In this document: positions 17,665 through 25,195 of the stretch, piece after piece
Numbering within the stretch: the first letter of the stretch is position 1
Layout: the number at the start of each line of letters is the position of its first letter
Origin: Anaerolineaceae bacterium
GTDB lineage: Bacteria > Chloroflexota > Anaerolineae > Anaerolineales > Anaerolineaceae
Assembly (NCBI GenBank): GCA_016927865.1
Contig: JAFGLU010000044.1
Location: 1 to 41,309, forward strand
Direction of reading: 5' to 3'
DNA length: 41,309 nucleotides
Notes under the pieces: model-generated
Databases searched by the model: none
Seen by the model: only the letters and a program-made list of their open reading frames with translations
Told to the model about the DNA's origin: nothing
Translations under genes and position numbers: made by a program

Positions 17665-17704
17665 TAACAGCAAATGCGGCGCAGATACGCCGCATTTGCT
17701 GTTA
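17665..17704. terminator. Bidirectional hairpin between importer operon and DUF456 gene
   Basis: Perfect 17-bp arms (17665-17681 and 17688-17704) with a six-base loop, lying between two convergent stop codons. Confidence 0.75.
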
Positions 17705-17722
17705 GTAGGTGGAGAATTCCTA

Positions 17723-18229
17723 TTAGGTTTGCAGGATGGCCCAGATGACCCAAAGGCCGATCATGAGTAGTCCCAGCGCTGCCCTGGCAACAGCAGACCA
17801 GCCGCAGCCTGAAGCCATGCCTTTGACCGAATCAAGTGCTTTACGCCAGTCGCGCAGGCGGTAAAACTCGTAGACAAATAGCCCCAGCAAGGCGGCGATG
17901 AGCCCGCCAAAGGGTGGAAAAGCCAGGCTTCCTGCCACGGCCAGAACCAGGGCGATGGCGATGGCGATCCAGGAAGCGCCTTGCTGGCGGGCGCTGGCGC
18001 CCATGATGAAGTTGTCTAGCACGTTGCCGACCAGCATAAAAACGGTCATCACACCAAACAGGACCCCCGAAACCCAGGTGAACCCGGTGACAACGCCGTA
18101 AACCAGGGCTGCCATCCAGATGATGGTCAGGCCGGGGAGGATGGGGAAGATCAGACCGAGAAGACCCACGAGCATGACGCTCAGGACGACAACTTGCAGG
18201 GTGAGAAGGCCGATTTCAGCAGGTTCCAT
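17723..18229 (-). CDS. DUF456-family membrane protein
   Basis: About 168 residues, highly hydrophobic with four to five helices. The DUF456 pattern is visible in LVGLLGLIFPILPGLTIIWMAALVYG and in the glycine-rich FPPFGGLIAALLGLFVYEFYRLRDWRKAL. The function of the family is unknown. The start at 18229 is five bases past the serS stop, so it is read from the serS T-box transcript. A longer in-frame extension upstream overlaps serS and is rejected as unneeded. Confidence 0.82.
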   Translation of the reverse strand: MEPAEIGLLTLQVVVLSVMLVGLLGLIFPILPGLTIIWMAALVYGVVTGFTWVSGVLFGVMTVFMLVGNVLDNFIMGASARQQGASWIAIAIALVLAVAGSLAFPPFGGLIAALLGLFVYEFYRLRDWRKALDSVKGMASGCGWSAVARAALGLLMIGLWVIWAILQT

Positions 18230-18234
18230 GATCG

Positions 18235-19512
18235 TTATTCGGGGCGGATCACATCGATGCCGCCCATCCAGGGGCGCAGCACAGGGGGAACGACGACCGA
18301 ACCGTCGGGCTGTTGGTAGTTTTCCAGCACGGCAATCATGGTACGAGGCAGGGCCAACCCCGACCCGTTGAGTGTGTGGAGCAGGCGAGCCTTGCCACCA
18401 TCGGCGGGGCGGTATTTGATGTTGGCGCGCCGCGATTGGAAGTCGGTGACATTGGAAACCGATGATACTTCCAACCATTCGTCGCAGCCTGGGGCCCACA
18501 CTTCCAGGTCATAGGTGATACTGGCGCCAAAGCCCAGGTCGCCAGTGCACAGCGCCACCACGCGGTAGGTGAGATCGAGGCCCTGGCAAACCGCTTCGGC
18601 GTCGGCAAGCATTTTGTTAAGTTCGTTCATTGAGTCTTCAGGGCGGCAATAGGTGTACATTTCGACTTTGTCGAACTGGTGCCCGCGTTTGATTCCGCGC
18701 ACGTCGCGTCCGGCGCTCATCTTTTCGCGGCGGAAGCAGGGGGTATAGGCCATATAACGCAGGGGCAGGGCGGCTTCTTCGAGGATGTCGCCCATGTGCA
18801 AGCCGGTGAGGGGTACTTCGGCGGTGGGCACGTTCCAGTAATCTTCTTCCACATCGTGGTAGAGGTTGTCGCGGAACTTGGGTAACTGCCCCGCGCCAAA
18901 CAGCACTTCCTGCTTGACCATGAAGGGCAGGTACTGCTCACGGTAGCCCTGGCGAGCGTGCAGATCGAGCATCCAGGCGATGAGGGCGCGCTGCAGGCGA
19001 GCGCCGGCGCCGCTGAGGACGTAGAAGCGCGTCCCCGACAGTTTGACACCCTGCTCAAAGTTGAGGATGCCCAGCTTGACGCCCAGGTCCCAATGGGGTT
19101 GAGCAGGGAAGTCCAGGTTCTTATATTTGCCTTCCATCACGCGCACGACGGGGTTTTCGTGCTCGTCTTTGCCGATGGGCACAATTTCCTGGGGGATGTT
19201 GGGAATGACTGCCAGCTCGGCTTCCAGGGTTTCGTCTACCTGTCGGACTTGCTCGTCCAGGGCGCTGATTTCATCACCGACCTTGCGCATGGCTTCGATC
19301 TTGGTCTGACGTTCGGCAGCGTCTTTGCTTTTGCCAATTTCACGCGAGACGTTGTTGCGCTCGGCTTTCAACGTTTCAACGCGACCCAACAGGTCGCGGC
19401 GGTCGGCGTCCAAAGCCAGAACGCGATCAACGACCGCAGGGTCCATCTGGCGGTTTTTTAGAGCCGTCCGGATTACATCGGGGTTTTGGCGAAAAAGATT
19501 GATATCTATCAC
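18235..19512 (-). CDS. serS: Seryl-tRNA synthetase
   Basis: Class II synthetase of 425 residues. The N-terminal coiled-coil arm (about 30-100) that grips the long variable arm of tRNA-Ser is clear. Motif 2 is [26 protein letters not shown], the seryl-specific loop; motif 3 lies in the C-terminal [22 protein letters not shown]. The start is the GTG at 19512 with AGGAG eight bases upstream, which makes the N-terminus [12 protein letters not shown] as in other SerS proteins. Expression is controlled by the T-box leader immediately upstream. Confidence 0.97.
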   Translation of the reverse strand: MIDINLFRQNPDVIRTALKNRQMDPAVVDRVLALDADRRDLLGRVETLKAERNNVSREIGKSKDAAERQTKIEAMRKVGDEISALDEQVRQVDETLEAELAVIPNIPQEIVPIGKDEHENPVVRVMEGKYKNLDFPAQPHWDLGVKLGILNFEQGVKLSGTRFYVLSGAGARLQRALIAWMLDLHARQGYREQYLPFMVKQEVLFGAGQLPKFRDNLYHDVEEDYWNVPTAEVPLTGLHMGDILEEAALPLRYMAYTPCFRREKMSAGRDVRGIKRGHQFDKVEMYTYCRPEDSMNELNKMLADAEAVCQGLDLTYRVVALCTGDLGFGASITYDLEVWAPGCDEWLEVSSVSNVTDFQSRRANIKYRPADGGKARLLHTLNGSGLALPRTMIAVLENYQQPDGSVVVPPVLRPWMGGIDVIRPE

Positions 19513-19528
19513 GGCACACACTCCTTCA

Positions 19529-19796
19529 GAAAAATAGAAAGCCCCGCTCGTCTGTGCAGGACGAGGGGGCGCTCGTGGTGCCACCTGCATTTGCCGCCCC
19601 GTTGGGCGACCTCATTTTGGTGATAACGCTGCCCAGCGGTCCTCTTACGATGGTTTGAATCATCCCTGCGAGGACGAACCCGCTCCTGGAGGAGCGACCG
19701 GGTTGGATTTCACCGCTGCCTGTCCTGCCGGCTCGCACCTGCCGCCGGCTCTCTGAAAGGGGCGCGGTTACTTGGCCCCGGGTAAGTTCTCTATGA
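19529..19796 (-). promoter_or_regulatory. T-box riboswitch for serine, with terminator
   Basis: Minus-strand leader of serS. The T-box antiterminator sequence AGGTGGCACCACG lies at 19574-19586; its TGGC can pair with the GCCA end of uncharged tRNA-Ser, as expected for a G discriminator. In stem I the specifier reads TCC (19705-19707, serine) inside GGTGAAATCCAACCC, followed by a purine as usual. The competing terminator has a GCCCC/CTCGTC-type stem (19541-19570) followed by a T-rich run (19529-19540). Uncharged tRNA-Ser should allow readthrough into serS and the DUF456 gene. Confidence 0.93.
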
Positions 19797-19801
19797 AGAC
19801 G

Positions 19802-19830
19802 ATTATAACGGTGAAAAGATTAGAGGTCAA
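19802..19830 (-). promoter_or_regulatory. Promoter of the serS T-box transcript
   Basis: Minus-strand TTGACC (19825-19830), 17-base spacer, TATAAT (19802-19807). The -35 overlaps the stop codon of the upstream lipoprotein gene, so the serS unit starts inside the end of the preceding gene. Confidence 0.9.
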
Positions 19831-20786
19831 TCACCTGGCTGGCAGGTGGTGTCAAATATTTCAATTATGTCGTCGCTGCGCAGCGCGAGCCAGCGGCTGT
19901 CGGGGGACCATTTGGATTCGCGTGGGTAAGTAACCGGAACGGTAAGGATGTATTGGACGGCTTCGTCCGTGAGCAGAACCCACACTCGATCGACGGAGTC
20001 GAAATACACCACTTGTGTGCCATCAGGCGACCAGTTGGGCAGCAGCATGGAAGGATAGGTATCTTCATCAAATGATTGGATGCGGCGACCAGCTTCAAGG
20101 CGGTCAGGGCGTTCGCGGCCCAACTCGCCCGATGAGACGATTCCGCCAGACGGGCTGAGGACGAGGGATTGGTCGCAATCTGGGCCGCAAGACGTGAGTG
20201 CATAGATGAAGTTGCCCTGCCAGCTTTCAATGGCTTTGGAGGACCTGCCTGGGCTGGTGACGGCAGCCTCTTCGGGAAGCAGGTCGACTGGTCTGCCACC
20301 GGAGGTGGAGACAGTCATGATGGTGTAGGTGTCGGGGGTGCGCCAGGCGACGAAGGCCAGCGCGTTACCCTGGGGTGACCAGGTGACATCTCCCCAGACG
20401 GCGATGTCGGGAGCCAGGTTGGCGCCAGGAGAAAAATCGGGGGCAGATGCGGTATATAAGCGGCCGGTGTACCATATGGAGTTGGCAGCCGGTCCGATGA
20501 AGGCCAGCGTGGAGCCGTTAGGGGACCAGGCCATCAGATCACCCTGGGGGAGATCGGTGCGCAGGGATTCGAGTTCGGCGACCTTGCAGGCCCGCAGGGG
20601 GACAACCGGGAAGGCAGGCGCGACGGAGGTGGGCAGCGGGGTTGGGGTGGGGCCGCTGTCGACTACGGGGGTTTCGTAGAACGTGCGAATGCCCGGCACC
20701 GTGCGCAACTGCCCGCAACCGGTGAGGAGCAGCAGGGAGAGGAGGAAGACTGGCAAGGGGAACAGCAGGCGGGAAATCTTCTTCAT
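19827..20786 (-). CDS. TolB-like beta-propeller lipoprotein
   Basis: About 319 residues. The signal peptide MKKISRLLFPLPVFLLSLLLLTGC ends in a lipobox (Cys24); a proline-rich linker follows (GPTPTPLPTS). The rest has repeated WSPNGSTLAFIG, WSPQGNALAFVA, WSPDGTQVVYFD and WSPDSRWLALRS units, the WD40-like/TolB propeller repeats. A cell-surface binding or scaffold role is inferred. The start at 20786 gives a proper signal peptide; a GTG at 20810 is in frame. The insertion sequence ends 48 bases upstream and probably separated the gene from its original promoter, so its present transcription is doubtful. Confidence 0.85.
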   Translation of the reverse strand: MKKISRLLFPLPVFLLSLLLLTGCGQLRTVPGIRTFYETPVVDSGPTPTPLPTSVAPAFPVVPLRACKVAELESLRTDLPQGDLMAWSPNGSTLAFIGPAANSIWYTGRLYTASAPDFSPGANLAPDIAVWGDVTWSPQGNALAFVAWRTPDTYTIMTVSTSGGRPVDLLPEEAAVTSPGRSSKAIESWQGNFIYALTSCGPDCDQSLVLSPSGGIVSSGELGRERPDRLEAGRRIQSFDEDTYPSMLLPNWSPDGTQVVYFDSVDRVWVLLTDEAVQYILTVPVTYPRESKWSPDSRWLALRSDDIIEIFDTTCQPGD

Positions 20787-20826
20787 GGCATTCTGTTTCG
20801 ATTTTACCACTTCTGGTCTTTAGCCC

Positions 20827-20834
20827 GTGAAAGC
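20827..20834. repeat. Target-site duplication, left copy (GTGAAAGC)
   Basis: The octamer GTGAAAGC directly abuts the left inverted repeat and recurs at 22173-22180 directly abutting the right one, the mark of a transposition event. Confidence 0.9.
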
Positions 20835-20872
20835 GTGATCGTTCCAAAGCTGGTAAAAAGGTGGATAAAATG

Positions 20873-20904
20873 GATGTGGGGCAGTTAGCAGACCACCCCA
20901 CATC
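20873..20904 (+). promoter_or_regulatory. Hairpin in the transposase leader
   Basis: A perfect 9-bp stem GATGTGGGG (20873-20881) / CCCCACATC (20896-20904) lies inside the left end, before the likely start at 20930. Such stems in insertion sequences commonly block translation of transcripts entering from outside; here that is inferred from position. Confidence 0.6.
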
Positions 20905-20929
20905 CCACGAACAAAGAGGCACACCTGCA

Positions 20930-22096
20930 ATGCGCCTGAACCTCATTTTACCAAAAGTTGAACCGGGACACTTTGAATATCCGAAGAAGTGTGGAAGGAA
21001 AGGATGTCAAGGGGTGCGGTTCGTTCCGCGACAGGAAGTGGACAAAAAGATAGTGGATGCGGAGCATCCGCAAGTGACTGCTTGGCGGTATGAGTGCAAG
21101 AGTTGTGGGTATGTTTTCCGGGTATACCCCAAGGGAGTGAACCACAAGCAGATCTCAAAGCGCGTGAATGGGATGGCGGTCATGATGTACTTGTTGGGGC
21201 TGAGCTACGGGGCGGTGGAACTAGTGCTAAGCAGTCTTGGGATGGGGATAGGCAAAACAAGTGTCTATCGGGCAGTCCAGGAAGTAGCCAAGCGGGTACC
21301 AGGTATGAAGCAAGAGAAGCTGCTGGATGGGTACAGGACAAAAGCGGTTGGGGCAGATGTGACCAGCGTGCGATGTAATGGGCAGTGGGTAACGGTTGGT
21401 ATCGCCGTCGATGCAATCAACGGAATGGTATTGAGTATCGATGAACTTCCAGGTGAGGATGCTGAACAACTGAAGGCATGGCTAGAACCGATTCTGAACG
21501 CGGTAGATGCGGAAGTGCTTGTAAGCGATGACGCAGATGCATTCAAGAAGGTGAGTGATGAGACCGGACGCTCACATCAAGTGTGCAAGAGCCACGTTGG
21601 GAGAAACACAGATGCCCTGGTAGAAGAACTCTCAGCCATTATCGGAACAGGACAGGATCGTTCGCTGGAAGCCATTCCAGTGACACCCGAACAAGCGTTA
21701 GCGGATCTGGCTTGTCTCAAAGAGATGATCCATTCCCGACATCCAGAGGATCAGCCACGCCTGGAGGGAATCTATCTACGCTATGCCAATGCTCGTAAAC
21801 CAGGAAGGGGAAAGAAACATGATGTGGCCTATCGGATACGCAATCTGTTTATGGATCGCTGGAACCTCTGGCCACGCCTGGTCTTCTATCGAACCTGGAA
21901 GGAGGAGAATGACGATGAGATTTTAGACGGCACCAACAACCATTGCGAGCGCGCCATTGGATGGTGGATCAAAGAGCGTTACCGCTCAATGCGCGGCTAC
22001 AAGCAGGAGCATTCCGCTCTTGGTATTAGTCGCTTGATCGCCTTTGCTGGCAACAATCTGTCTCGTGGTTTGCGCTTAGCTGACTTGTTGGCATAA
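20930..22096 (+). CDS. DDE transposase with N-terminal zinc ribbon
   Basis: 388 residues from ATG 20930, which has AAAGAGG upstream; a GTG at 20861 would add 23 residues but lies across the leader hairpin. The N-terminus has two cysteine pairs (CGRKGC and CKSC) forming a zinc ribbon, followed by a helix-turn-helix-like region (SKRVNGMAVMMYLLGLSYGAVE). Candidate catalytic residues are Asp in VGADVTSVRCNG, Asp in LVSDDADAFKKV and Glu in NNHCERAIGWWIKERYRSMRGY. The frame is intact, so the element should be able to move. The closest family cannot be named from the sequence alone. Confidence 0.9.
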   Translation: MRLNLILPKVEPGHFEYPKKCGRKGCQGVRFVPRQEVDKKIVDAEHPQVTAWRYECKSCGYVFRVYPKGVNHKQISKRVNGMAVMMYLLGLSYGAVELVLSSLGMGIGKTSVYRAVQEVAKRVPGMKQEKLLDGYRTKAVGADVTSVRCNGQWVTVGIAVDAINGMVLSIDELPGEDAEQLKAWLEPILNAVDAEVLVSDDADAFKKVSDETGRSHQVCKSHVGRNTDALVEELSAIIGTGQDRSLEAIPVTPEQALADLACLKEMIHSRHPEDQPRLEGIYLRYANARKPGRGKKHDVAYRIRNLFMDRWNLWPRLVFYRTWKEENDDEILDGTNNHCERAIGWWIKERYRSMRGYKQEHSALGISRLIAFAGNNLSRGLRLADLLA

Positions 22097-22148
22097 CCCC
22101 TGAAAAATTGACAGGAGTTATGCTACCCATCCTGTTTATTCACAGGTC

Positions 22149-22180
22149 TTTTACCAATTTTGGAACGGTCACGTGAAAGC
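22149..22180. repeat. Right inverted repeat and target duplication
   Basis: The right terminal repeat (22149-22172) is followed without a gap by the second GTGAAAGC copy (22173-22180). Confidence 0.9.
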
Positions 22181-22282
22181 CCGCCCTTTCAATGGCGGTG
22201 GATGAAACGTTTGATGCTTTAGCTATCTTTTTCGGGATATTGCAAAACGCGCAAACGCGTAGTACAATAGTTCTACGAGGGA
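22181..22282 (+). other. Mobile-element debris with tnpB-like promoter
   Basis: A short stem CCGCC/GGCGG (22181-22198) is followed by a promoter-like pair TTGCAA (22240-22245) and TACAAT (22263-22268) with 17 bases between. Together with the tnpB C-terminal remnant just downstream this looks like the front and back of an IS605-type element joined by an internal deletion. No gene starts here. Confidence 0.4.
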
Positions 22283-22384
22283 ACCTTGCAAATGTGTTCC
22301 GGTTGTAGAGAGATTGGTCCTATAGATTTGCACATCCAAGAGCATCAGTGTCGTAATTGCAGCCTGGAACTCGGCCGCAGCTAA
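22283..22384 (+). pseudogene. Remnant of a TnpB C-terminal zinc finger
   Basis: The reading frame ending at TAA 22382-22384 translates to TLQMCSGCREIGPIDL then HIQEHQCRNCSLELGRS. This keeps the TnpB zinc finger (two CxxC pairs) of IS605/IS1341-type elements, whose usual form is TSQMCSGCGE then CPHCGLELDRDVNAARNI. The frame is closed upstream by a stop at 22268-22270, and the catalytic DRD is lost, so it is a decayed fragment. No nearby tnpA or rest of tnpB is present. Confidence 0.75.
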
Positions 22385-22477
22385 AACGCGGCATTGACCA
22401 TTCTAGCTCGTGGACTAACGAGCTTCCGGCTCGACCGGTAGAAGCTGCGGGACTTTTAGCCCCAGCAGAGTAGTCAC
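22385..22477 (+). ncRNA. Omega-RNA-like right end of an IS605-type element
   Basis: After the TnpB remnant come stem-loops AGCTCGT/ACGAGCT (22404-22423) and CTGC-GGG/CCC-AGCAG (22445-22468), ending GAGTAGTCAC. Hairpins of this shape with a GGGACTTTTAGCCCC-like core are, from memory, typical of the scaffold and right end of TnpB-associated guide RNAs. If so, the sequence right after it, which runs into the start codon at 22494, would be in the guide position. The RNA is inferred; expression is unknown. Confidence 0.5.
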
Positions 22478-22493
22478 CATCTATAATTAGTTC

Positions 22494-23276
22494 ATGAACT
22501 CGTTTACGGATGGATTGCACGTCCGGACAACGCCGGGCGCGAAGGTGGAGCAGGGGCCAGGTGGCTGGGCTCGGCTCACCATTCCGCTTGGACCGGCGGG
22601 CGGCTACCGTTGGGCGCAGTTGGACGATTACCTGCACCGCCCTCGGCGGGAGTTTCACTGGACGGCGCCGTTTGAATTGCGATTGCGCGCGCGGGTTTCG
22701 GCGGCCAATCTGCCCGGCACGTGGGGATTTGGCTTGTGGAACGACCCTTTTAATGCCAGCATAGGGATTGGCGGCACGGCCCGGCGTCTGCCGGCACTGC
22801 CCAACACGGTCTGGTTCTTTTTTGCTTCGCCGCCAAACCACCTGACCTTTCAGGATACCCACCCGGCCCAGGGGCTGCTGGCAGCAACCTTCCGATCGCC
22901 GTTGTGGCCGGCCTGGTTGATGGCGCCGGGGGCGCTGGCCCTGCCGCTGGCTGTTTGGCCGCCAACGGCCCGGCTGTTACGCCGGGCCGCGGGAAAGTTG
23001 ATTCAGGAAGATGCCGCGCTGGTGGAGGGAGACCCGACCGTGTGGCATTCCTACGGGTTGCGCTGGGAAGACAACAGGGTGCGCTTTACTGTGGATGGCG
23101 TGGAGGTGTTCGAGACTCCCATCAGCCCGCGGGGCAGGCTGGGCCTGGTACTCTGGATCGATAATCAATACGCGGCTTTCCCTCCAAACGGGCGACTGCG
23201 TTTTGGCACACTGGCTTGCGCCGAGGAAGCCTGGCTAGAATGCCAGTTTGACGATCACTTCCAGGATCAAGCCTAG
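22494..23276 (+). CDS. Concanavalin A-like (LamG/GH16-like fold) protein
   Basis: 260 residues without a signal peptide. The pattern is that of a beta-jellyroll of the lectin/glucanase type: FELRLRARVSAANLPGTWGFGLWNDPF and WHSYGLRWEDNRVRFTVDGVEVFETPI...LGLVLWIDNQ. The two catalytic glutamates of GH16 enzymes (ExDxxE) are not seen, so binding or an unrelated activity is more likely than glucan hydrolysis. TATAAT lies six bases before the ATG, so the message may be leaderless. The last 42 bases overlap the convergent UbiA gene. Confidence 0.65.
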   Translation: MNSFTDGLHVRTTPGAKVEQGPGGWARLTIPLGPAGGYRWAQLDDYLHRPRREFHWTAPFELRLRARVSAANLPGTWGFGLWNDPFNASIGIGGTARRLPALPNTVWFFFASPPNHLTFQDTHPAQGLLAATFRSPLWPAWLMAPGALALPLAVWPPTARLLRRAAGKLIQEDAALVEGDPTVWHSYGLRWEDNRVRFTVDGVEVFETPISPRGRLGLVLWIDNQYAAFPPNGRLRFGTLACAEEAWLECQFDDHFQDQA

Positions 23277-24230
23277 CAGGAAAAGCATGCCGTAAGCCCG
23301 GTTGTGGACGAAGGCGGAAGCCACAAACCACATGGGCCAGATATCTTTGTGGCTGGCAGGCGGCTCGGTGGGACGAGGCGTGCCGAACAACTTCCAGGGG
23401 TGGCGGGCGTACCAAAGTGCGCCTAACACGACAAGCATGAGCGGGCTAAAATAACCGCTGATGACCAGCCCAATGACCAGCAGGTACATCAGGGCGATCA
23501 TGACGCGCACGCTAAAGCGAGCTGCTTTATCGCCGATGATGACCGGCAGGGTTCGGATGCCCTTGGCCTTGTCGGCGTCCAGTTTGTCAATGTGCTTGCC
23601 GTAAATGACGGTGGTGGTGCCCAGGGCGTAGGGCAGGCCAGCCAGGACCACATTCCAATCCCATTGGCCGGTGATGACGAAATATCCCCCGCCGATCATT
23701 AGCGGGCCCCAGACAATGATCACGGCGATTTCGCCCAGGCCAATGTATTTGAGCGGCCAGGTGTAAAACAGCACAAAGACCGCGCCTGCCAGGAGCAGGT
23801 AGAGGGCGGGCAAGCCGCGGCTGAGCACGAGCGGCAGCCCGGCTGCCAAAGCAATCAAGCCGGTAACCCCGGCATAGATAAGCATTTCGCGCTTGGTCAT
23901 CAACCCTTGCTGGATGGCGTGCGGGCCATATTGGGCGCGGAAGTAGTTGTCTTGATCGACGCCGCGCTCATAATCGGTCAGGTCGTTGAGCAGGTTGTTG
24001 GTGGCATGGGCGAAGACCAGTCCCAGGACAAGCAGCAACCAGGAGCCCAGGTTGAACTGCCCGGCACGTGCCGCCAGCAGTCCGGCAATGGCCGCGGAGA
24101 TGAAGGTCATAATCAATACGGCGGCGCGAGTCGAGATCAACCAGCGCGAGATGATATCCAGTTTCAGCCATTCTTCTTTGCTGATTCTGGGAATAATTCT
24201 TAAGGCTTTAGCCCACATGGCGACATTCAT
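23235..24230 (-). CDS. UbiA-family prenyltransferase (MenA-like)
   Basis: About 331 residues with eight to nine membrane helices. Both aspartate-rich motifs that bind prenyl diphosphate through magnesium are present: NLLNDLTDYERGVDQDN and DKLDADKAKGIRTLPV. The second, with KGxRTLPV, resembles 1,4-dihydroxy-2-naphthoate octaprenyltransferase (MenA) and its relatives, so a role in quinone synthesis is likely but the aromatic acceptor is not certain; no other men gene is nearby. ATG 24230 is supported by GGGAG upstream; an in-frame ATG at 24245 is less likely. It has its own promoter (24268-24297). Confidence 0.85.
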   Translation of the reverse strand: MNVAMWAKALRIIPRISKEEWLKLDIISRWLISTRAAVLIMTFISAAIAGLLAARAGQFNLGSWLLLVLGLVFAHATNNLLNDLTDYERGVDQDNYFRAQYGPHAIQQGLMTKREMLIYAGVTGLIALAAGLPLVLSRGLPALYLLLAGAVFVLFYTWPLKYIGLGEIAVIIVWGPLMIGGGYFVITGQWDWNVVLAGLPYALGTTTVIYGKHIDKLDADKAKGIRTLPVIIGDKAARFSVRVMIALMYLLVIGLVISGYFSPLMLVVLGALWYARHPWKLFGTPRPTEPPASHKDIWPMWFVASAFVHNRAYGMLFLLGLILEVIVKLAF

Positions 24231-24267
24231 GTTTGGAACTCCCATTCGCGATTTGGTTTGCGCGGAA

Positions 24268-24297
24268 ATTCTAACATAATTGGATAGCCATTGTCAA
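24268..24297 (-). promoter_or_regulatory. Promoter of the UbiA gene
   Basis: Minus-strand TTGACA (24292-24297), 18-base spacer, TAGAAT (24268-24273). Confidence 0.75.
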
Positions 24298-24374
24298 AAT
24301 ATTTGTAACAACTCAGATGGCAGAGAAAGTTCGAGTCTCTTCCACCTCTGGCTGAGTAATTACAAAATGGGGTT

Positions 24375-25052
24375 TCAATCCTGGCGGGGAGAGGGCAGGA
24401 TGACGCCGCCGGGGTTGGGGGCGGCTTCGCCGGCCTGGGCAGATTGCCAGGCGCAGAATGCTGCCAGCCAGGCTTCCAGCTCACCCTGCGGCAACACGTA
24501 ATTCATGGGGAGCTGGCTGCGCAAGATTTTGAAGCGGGTGACCTCTTCAAAGAAAAGCATTCCATTGGGAACATCCAGCTTGAGATCTTCTAGGACAAAC
24601 TGGCGCTGGATGCGGCCTTCAAGCGTGTCAGCGGGCAGGGGCTCGTGCCCGAGCAGAGCAGTGAAACCTGCTTCAGATTGGGTCTCGAACCATTGGCGCG
24701 AGGAGGTTTCGTCGGGGAAGGGGCGGTAGCCCATGCCGGTCAATTGGCTGACCAGGCTGAAGCAGTGGCGCAGCGCTGCCGGAGAACCGGAGGGAGGCGC
24801 TGGATGGGTTTCGCCGCTCAAATCAAGGGGCAGTTGCGTGTGCGCGGTGAGCACCGCGGCGGCTGCTTTGTTCCGCGCGGGGGCGCTGATGGCCAGGATG
24901 GCAGCACTTTGGCCGGCGGCAAAGGATAGCACATCCACAACGCTGCCGTCGCCGACTGCCAGCAAGCGGCAGTCGCTGTCAAGGGCCAAATAGGTGAGGT
25001 TCATGCGGTTGACGGCAGCGGAAACACCCACGAAGGTCGAAAAGGACATCAT
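24375..25052 (-). CDS. DUF429-like protein, degenerate RNase H-type fold
   Basis: About 225 residues. The opening MMSFSTFVGVSAAVNRMNLTYLALD and the phrase GQSAAILAISAPARNK resemble the DUF429 group of predicted RNase H-fold nucleases, which begin FVGVDxA and have VAVDAP. Here the aspartates expected after GV and in the AVDAP-like strand are serine and serine (GVS, AISAP), so catalytic activity is doubtful. A later segment RQFVLEDLKLDVPNGMLFFEEVTRFKILR fits the C-terminal half. A promoter at 25059-25087 leaves only six bases before the ATG, so the transcript is probably leaderless. The family assignment is from memory and moderate. Confidence 0.55.
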   Translation of the reverse strand: MMSFSTFVGVSAAVNRMNLTYLALDSDCRLLAVGDGSVVDVLSFAAGQSAAILAISAPARNKAAAAVLTAHTQLPLDLSGETHPAPPSGSPAALRHCFSLVSQLTGMGYRPFPDETSSRQWFETQSEAGFTALLGHEPLPADTLEGRIQRQFVLEDLKLDVPNGMLFFEEVTRFKILRSQLPMNYVLPQGELEAWLAAFCAWQSAQAGEAAPNPGGVILPSPRQD

Positions 25053-25058
25053 GTCTTG

Positions 25059-25087
25059 AGTGTAGCGCAAAATGGTAGGACACGCAA
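25059..25087 (-). promoter_or_regulatory. Promoter giving a probable leaderless mRNA
   Basis: Minus-strand TTGCGT (25082-25087), 17-base spacer, TACACT (25059-25064); the ATG at 25052 begins seven bases after the -10, at the expected transcription start. Confidence 0.55.
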
Positions 25088-25160
25088 CAAATCAAGGGCT
25101 GCGAGGATGGGATTTCACGCAAATTGATCGAAATACTTGGATATTGACATTTTCTTTATA

Positions 25161-25189
25161 TTTACATAATTGACAAAGAATGGTATGAT
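25161..25189 (+). promoter_or_regulatory. Promoter of the RRM-protein gene
   Basis: TTTACA (25161-25166), 17-base spacer, TATGAT (25184-25189). Transcription would begin near 25196, about 223 bases before the start codon. Confidence 0.7.
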
Positions 25190-25195
25190 AAGCGC

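Larger units (their letters stand above)
20835..22172 (+). mobile_element. Complete insertion sequence, 1338 bp
   Basis: Terminal inverted repeats of 24 bp match at 21 positions (20835-20858 GTGATCGTTCCAAAGCTGG... and the complement of 22149-22172). An exact 8-bp target duplication flanks them. The single gene inside encodes a DDE transposase. The repeats and duplication are well preserved, so the copy is recent and probably active. An 8-bp duplication fits families such as ISL3, IS1595 or ISH6, but the family is not assigned. It has landed within older mobile-element debris, next to a tnpB remnant. Confidence 0.92.

Noticed and set aside
20861-20929. Transposase start at GTG 20861
   Set aside because: It would place the leader hairpin inside the coding region, and the ATG at 20930 has a better ribosome-binding site and protein N-terminus.
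22240-22475. Possible 6S or other housekeeping RNA after the insertion sequence
   Set aside because: Part of the stretch translates to a TnpB zinc finger and the rest fits an IS605-type right end better.
22320-22862. Minus-strand open frame over the tnpB remnant and lectin-like gene
   Set aside because: Arginine- and proline-rich translation without motif; it crosses two better-supported features on the other strand.
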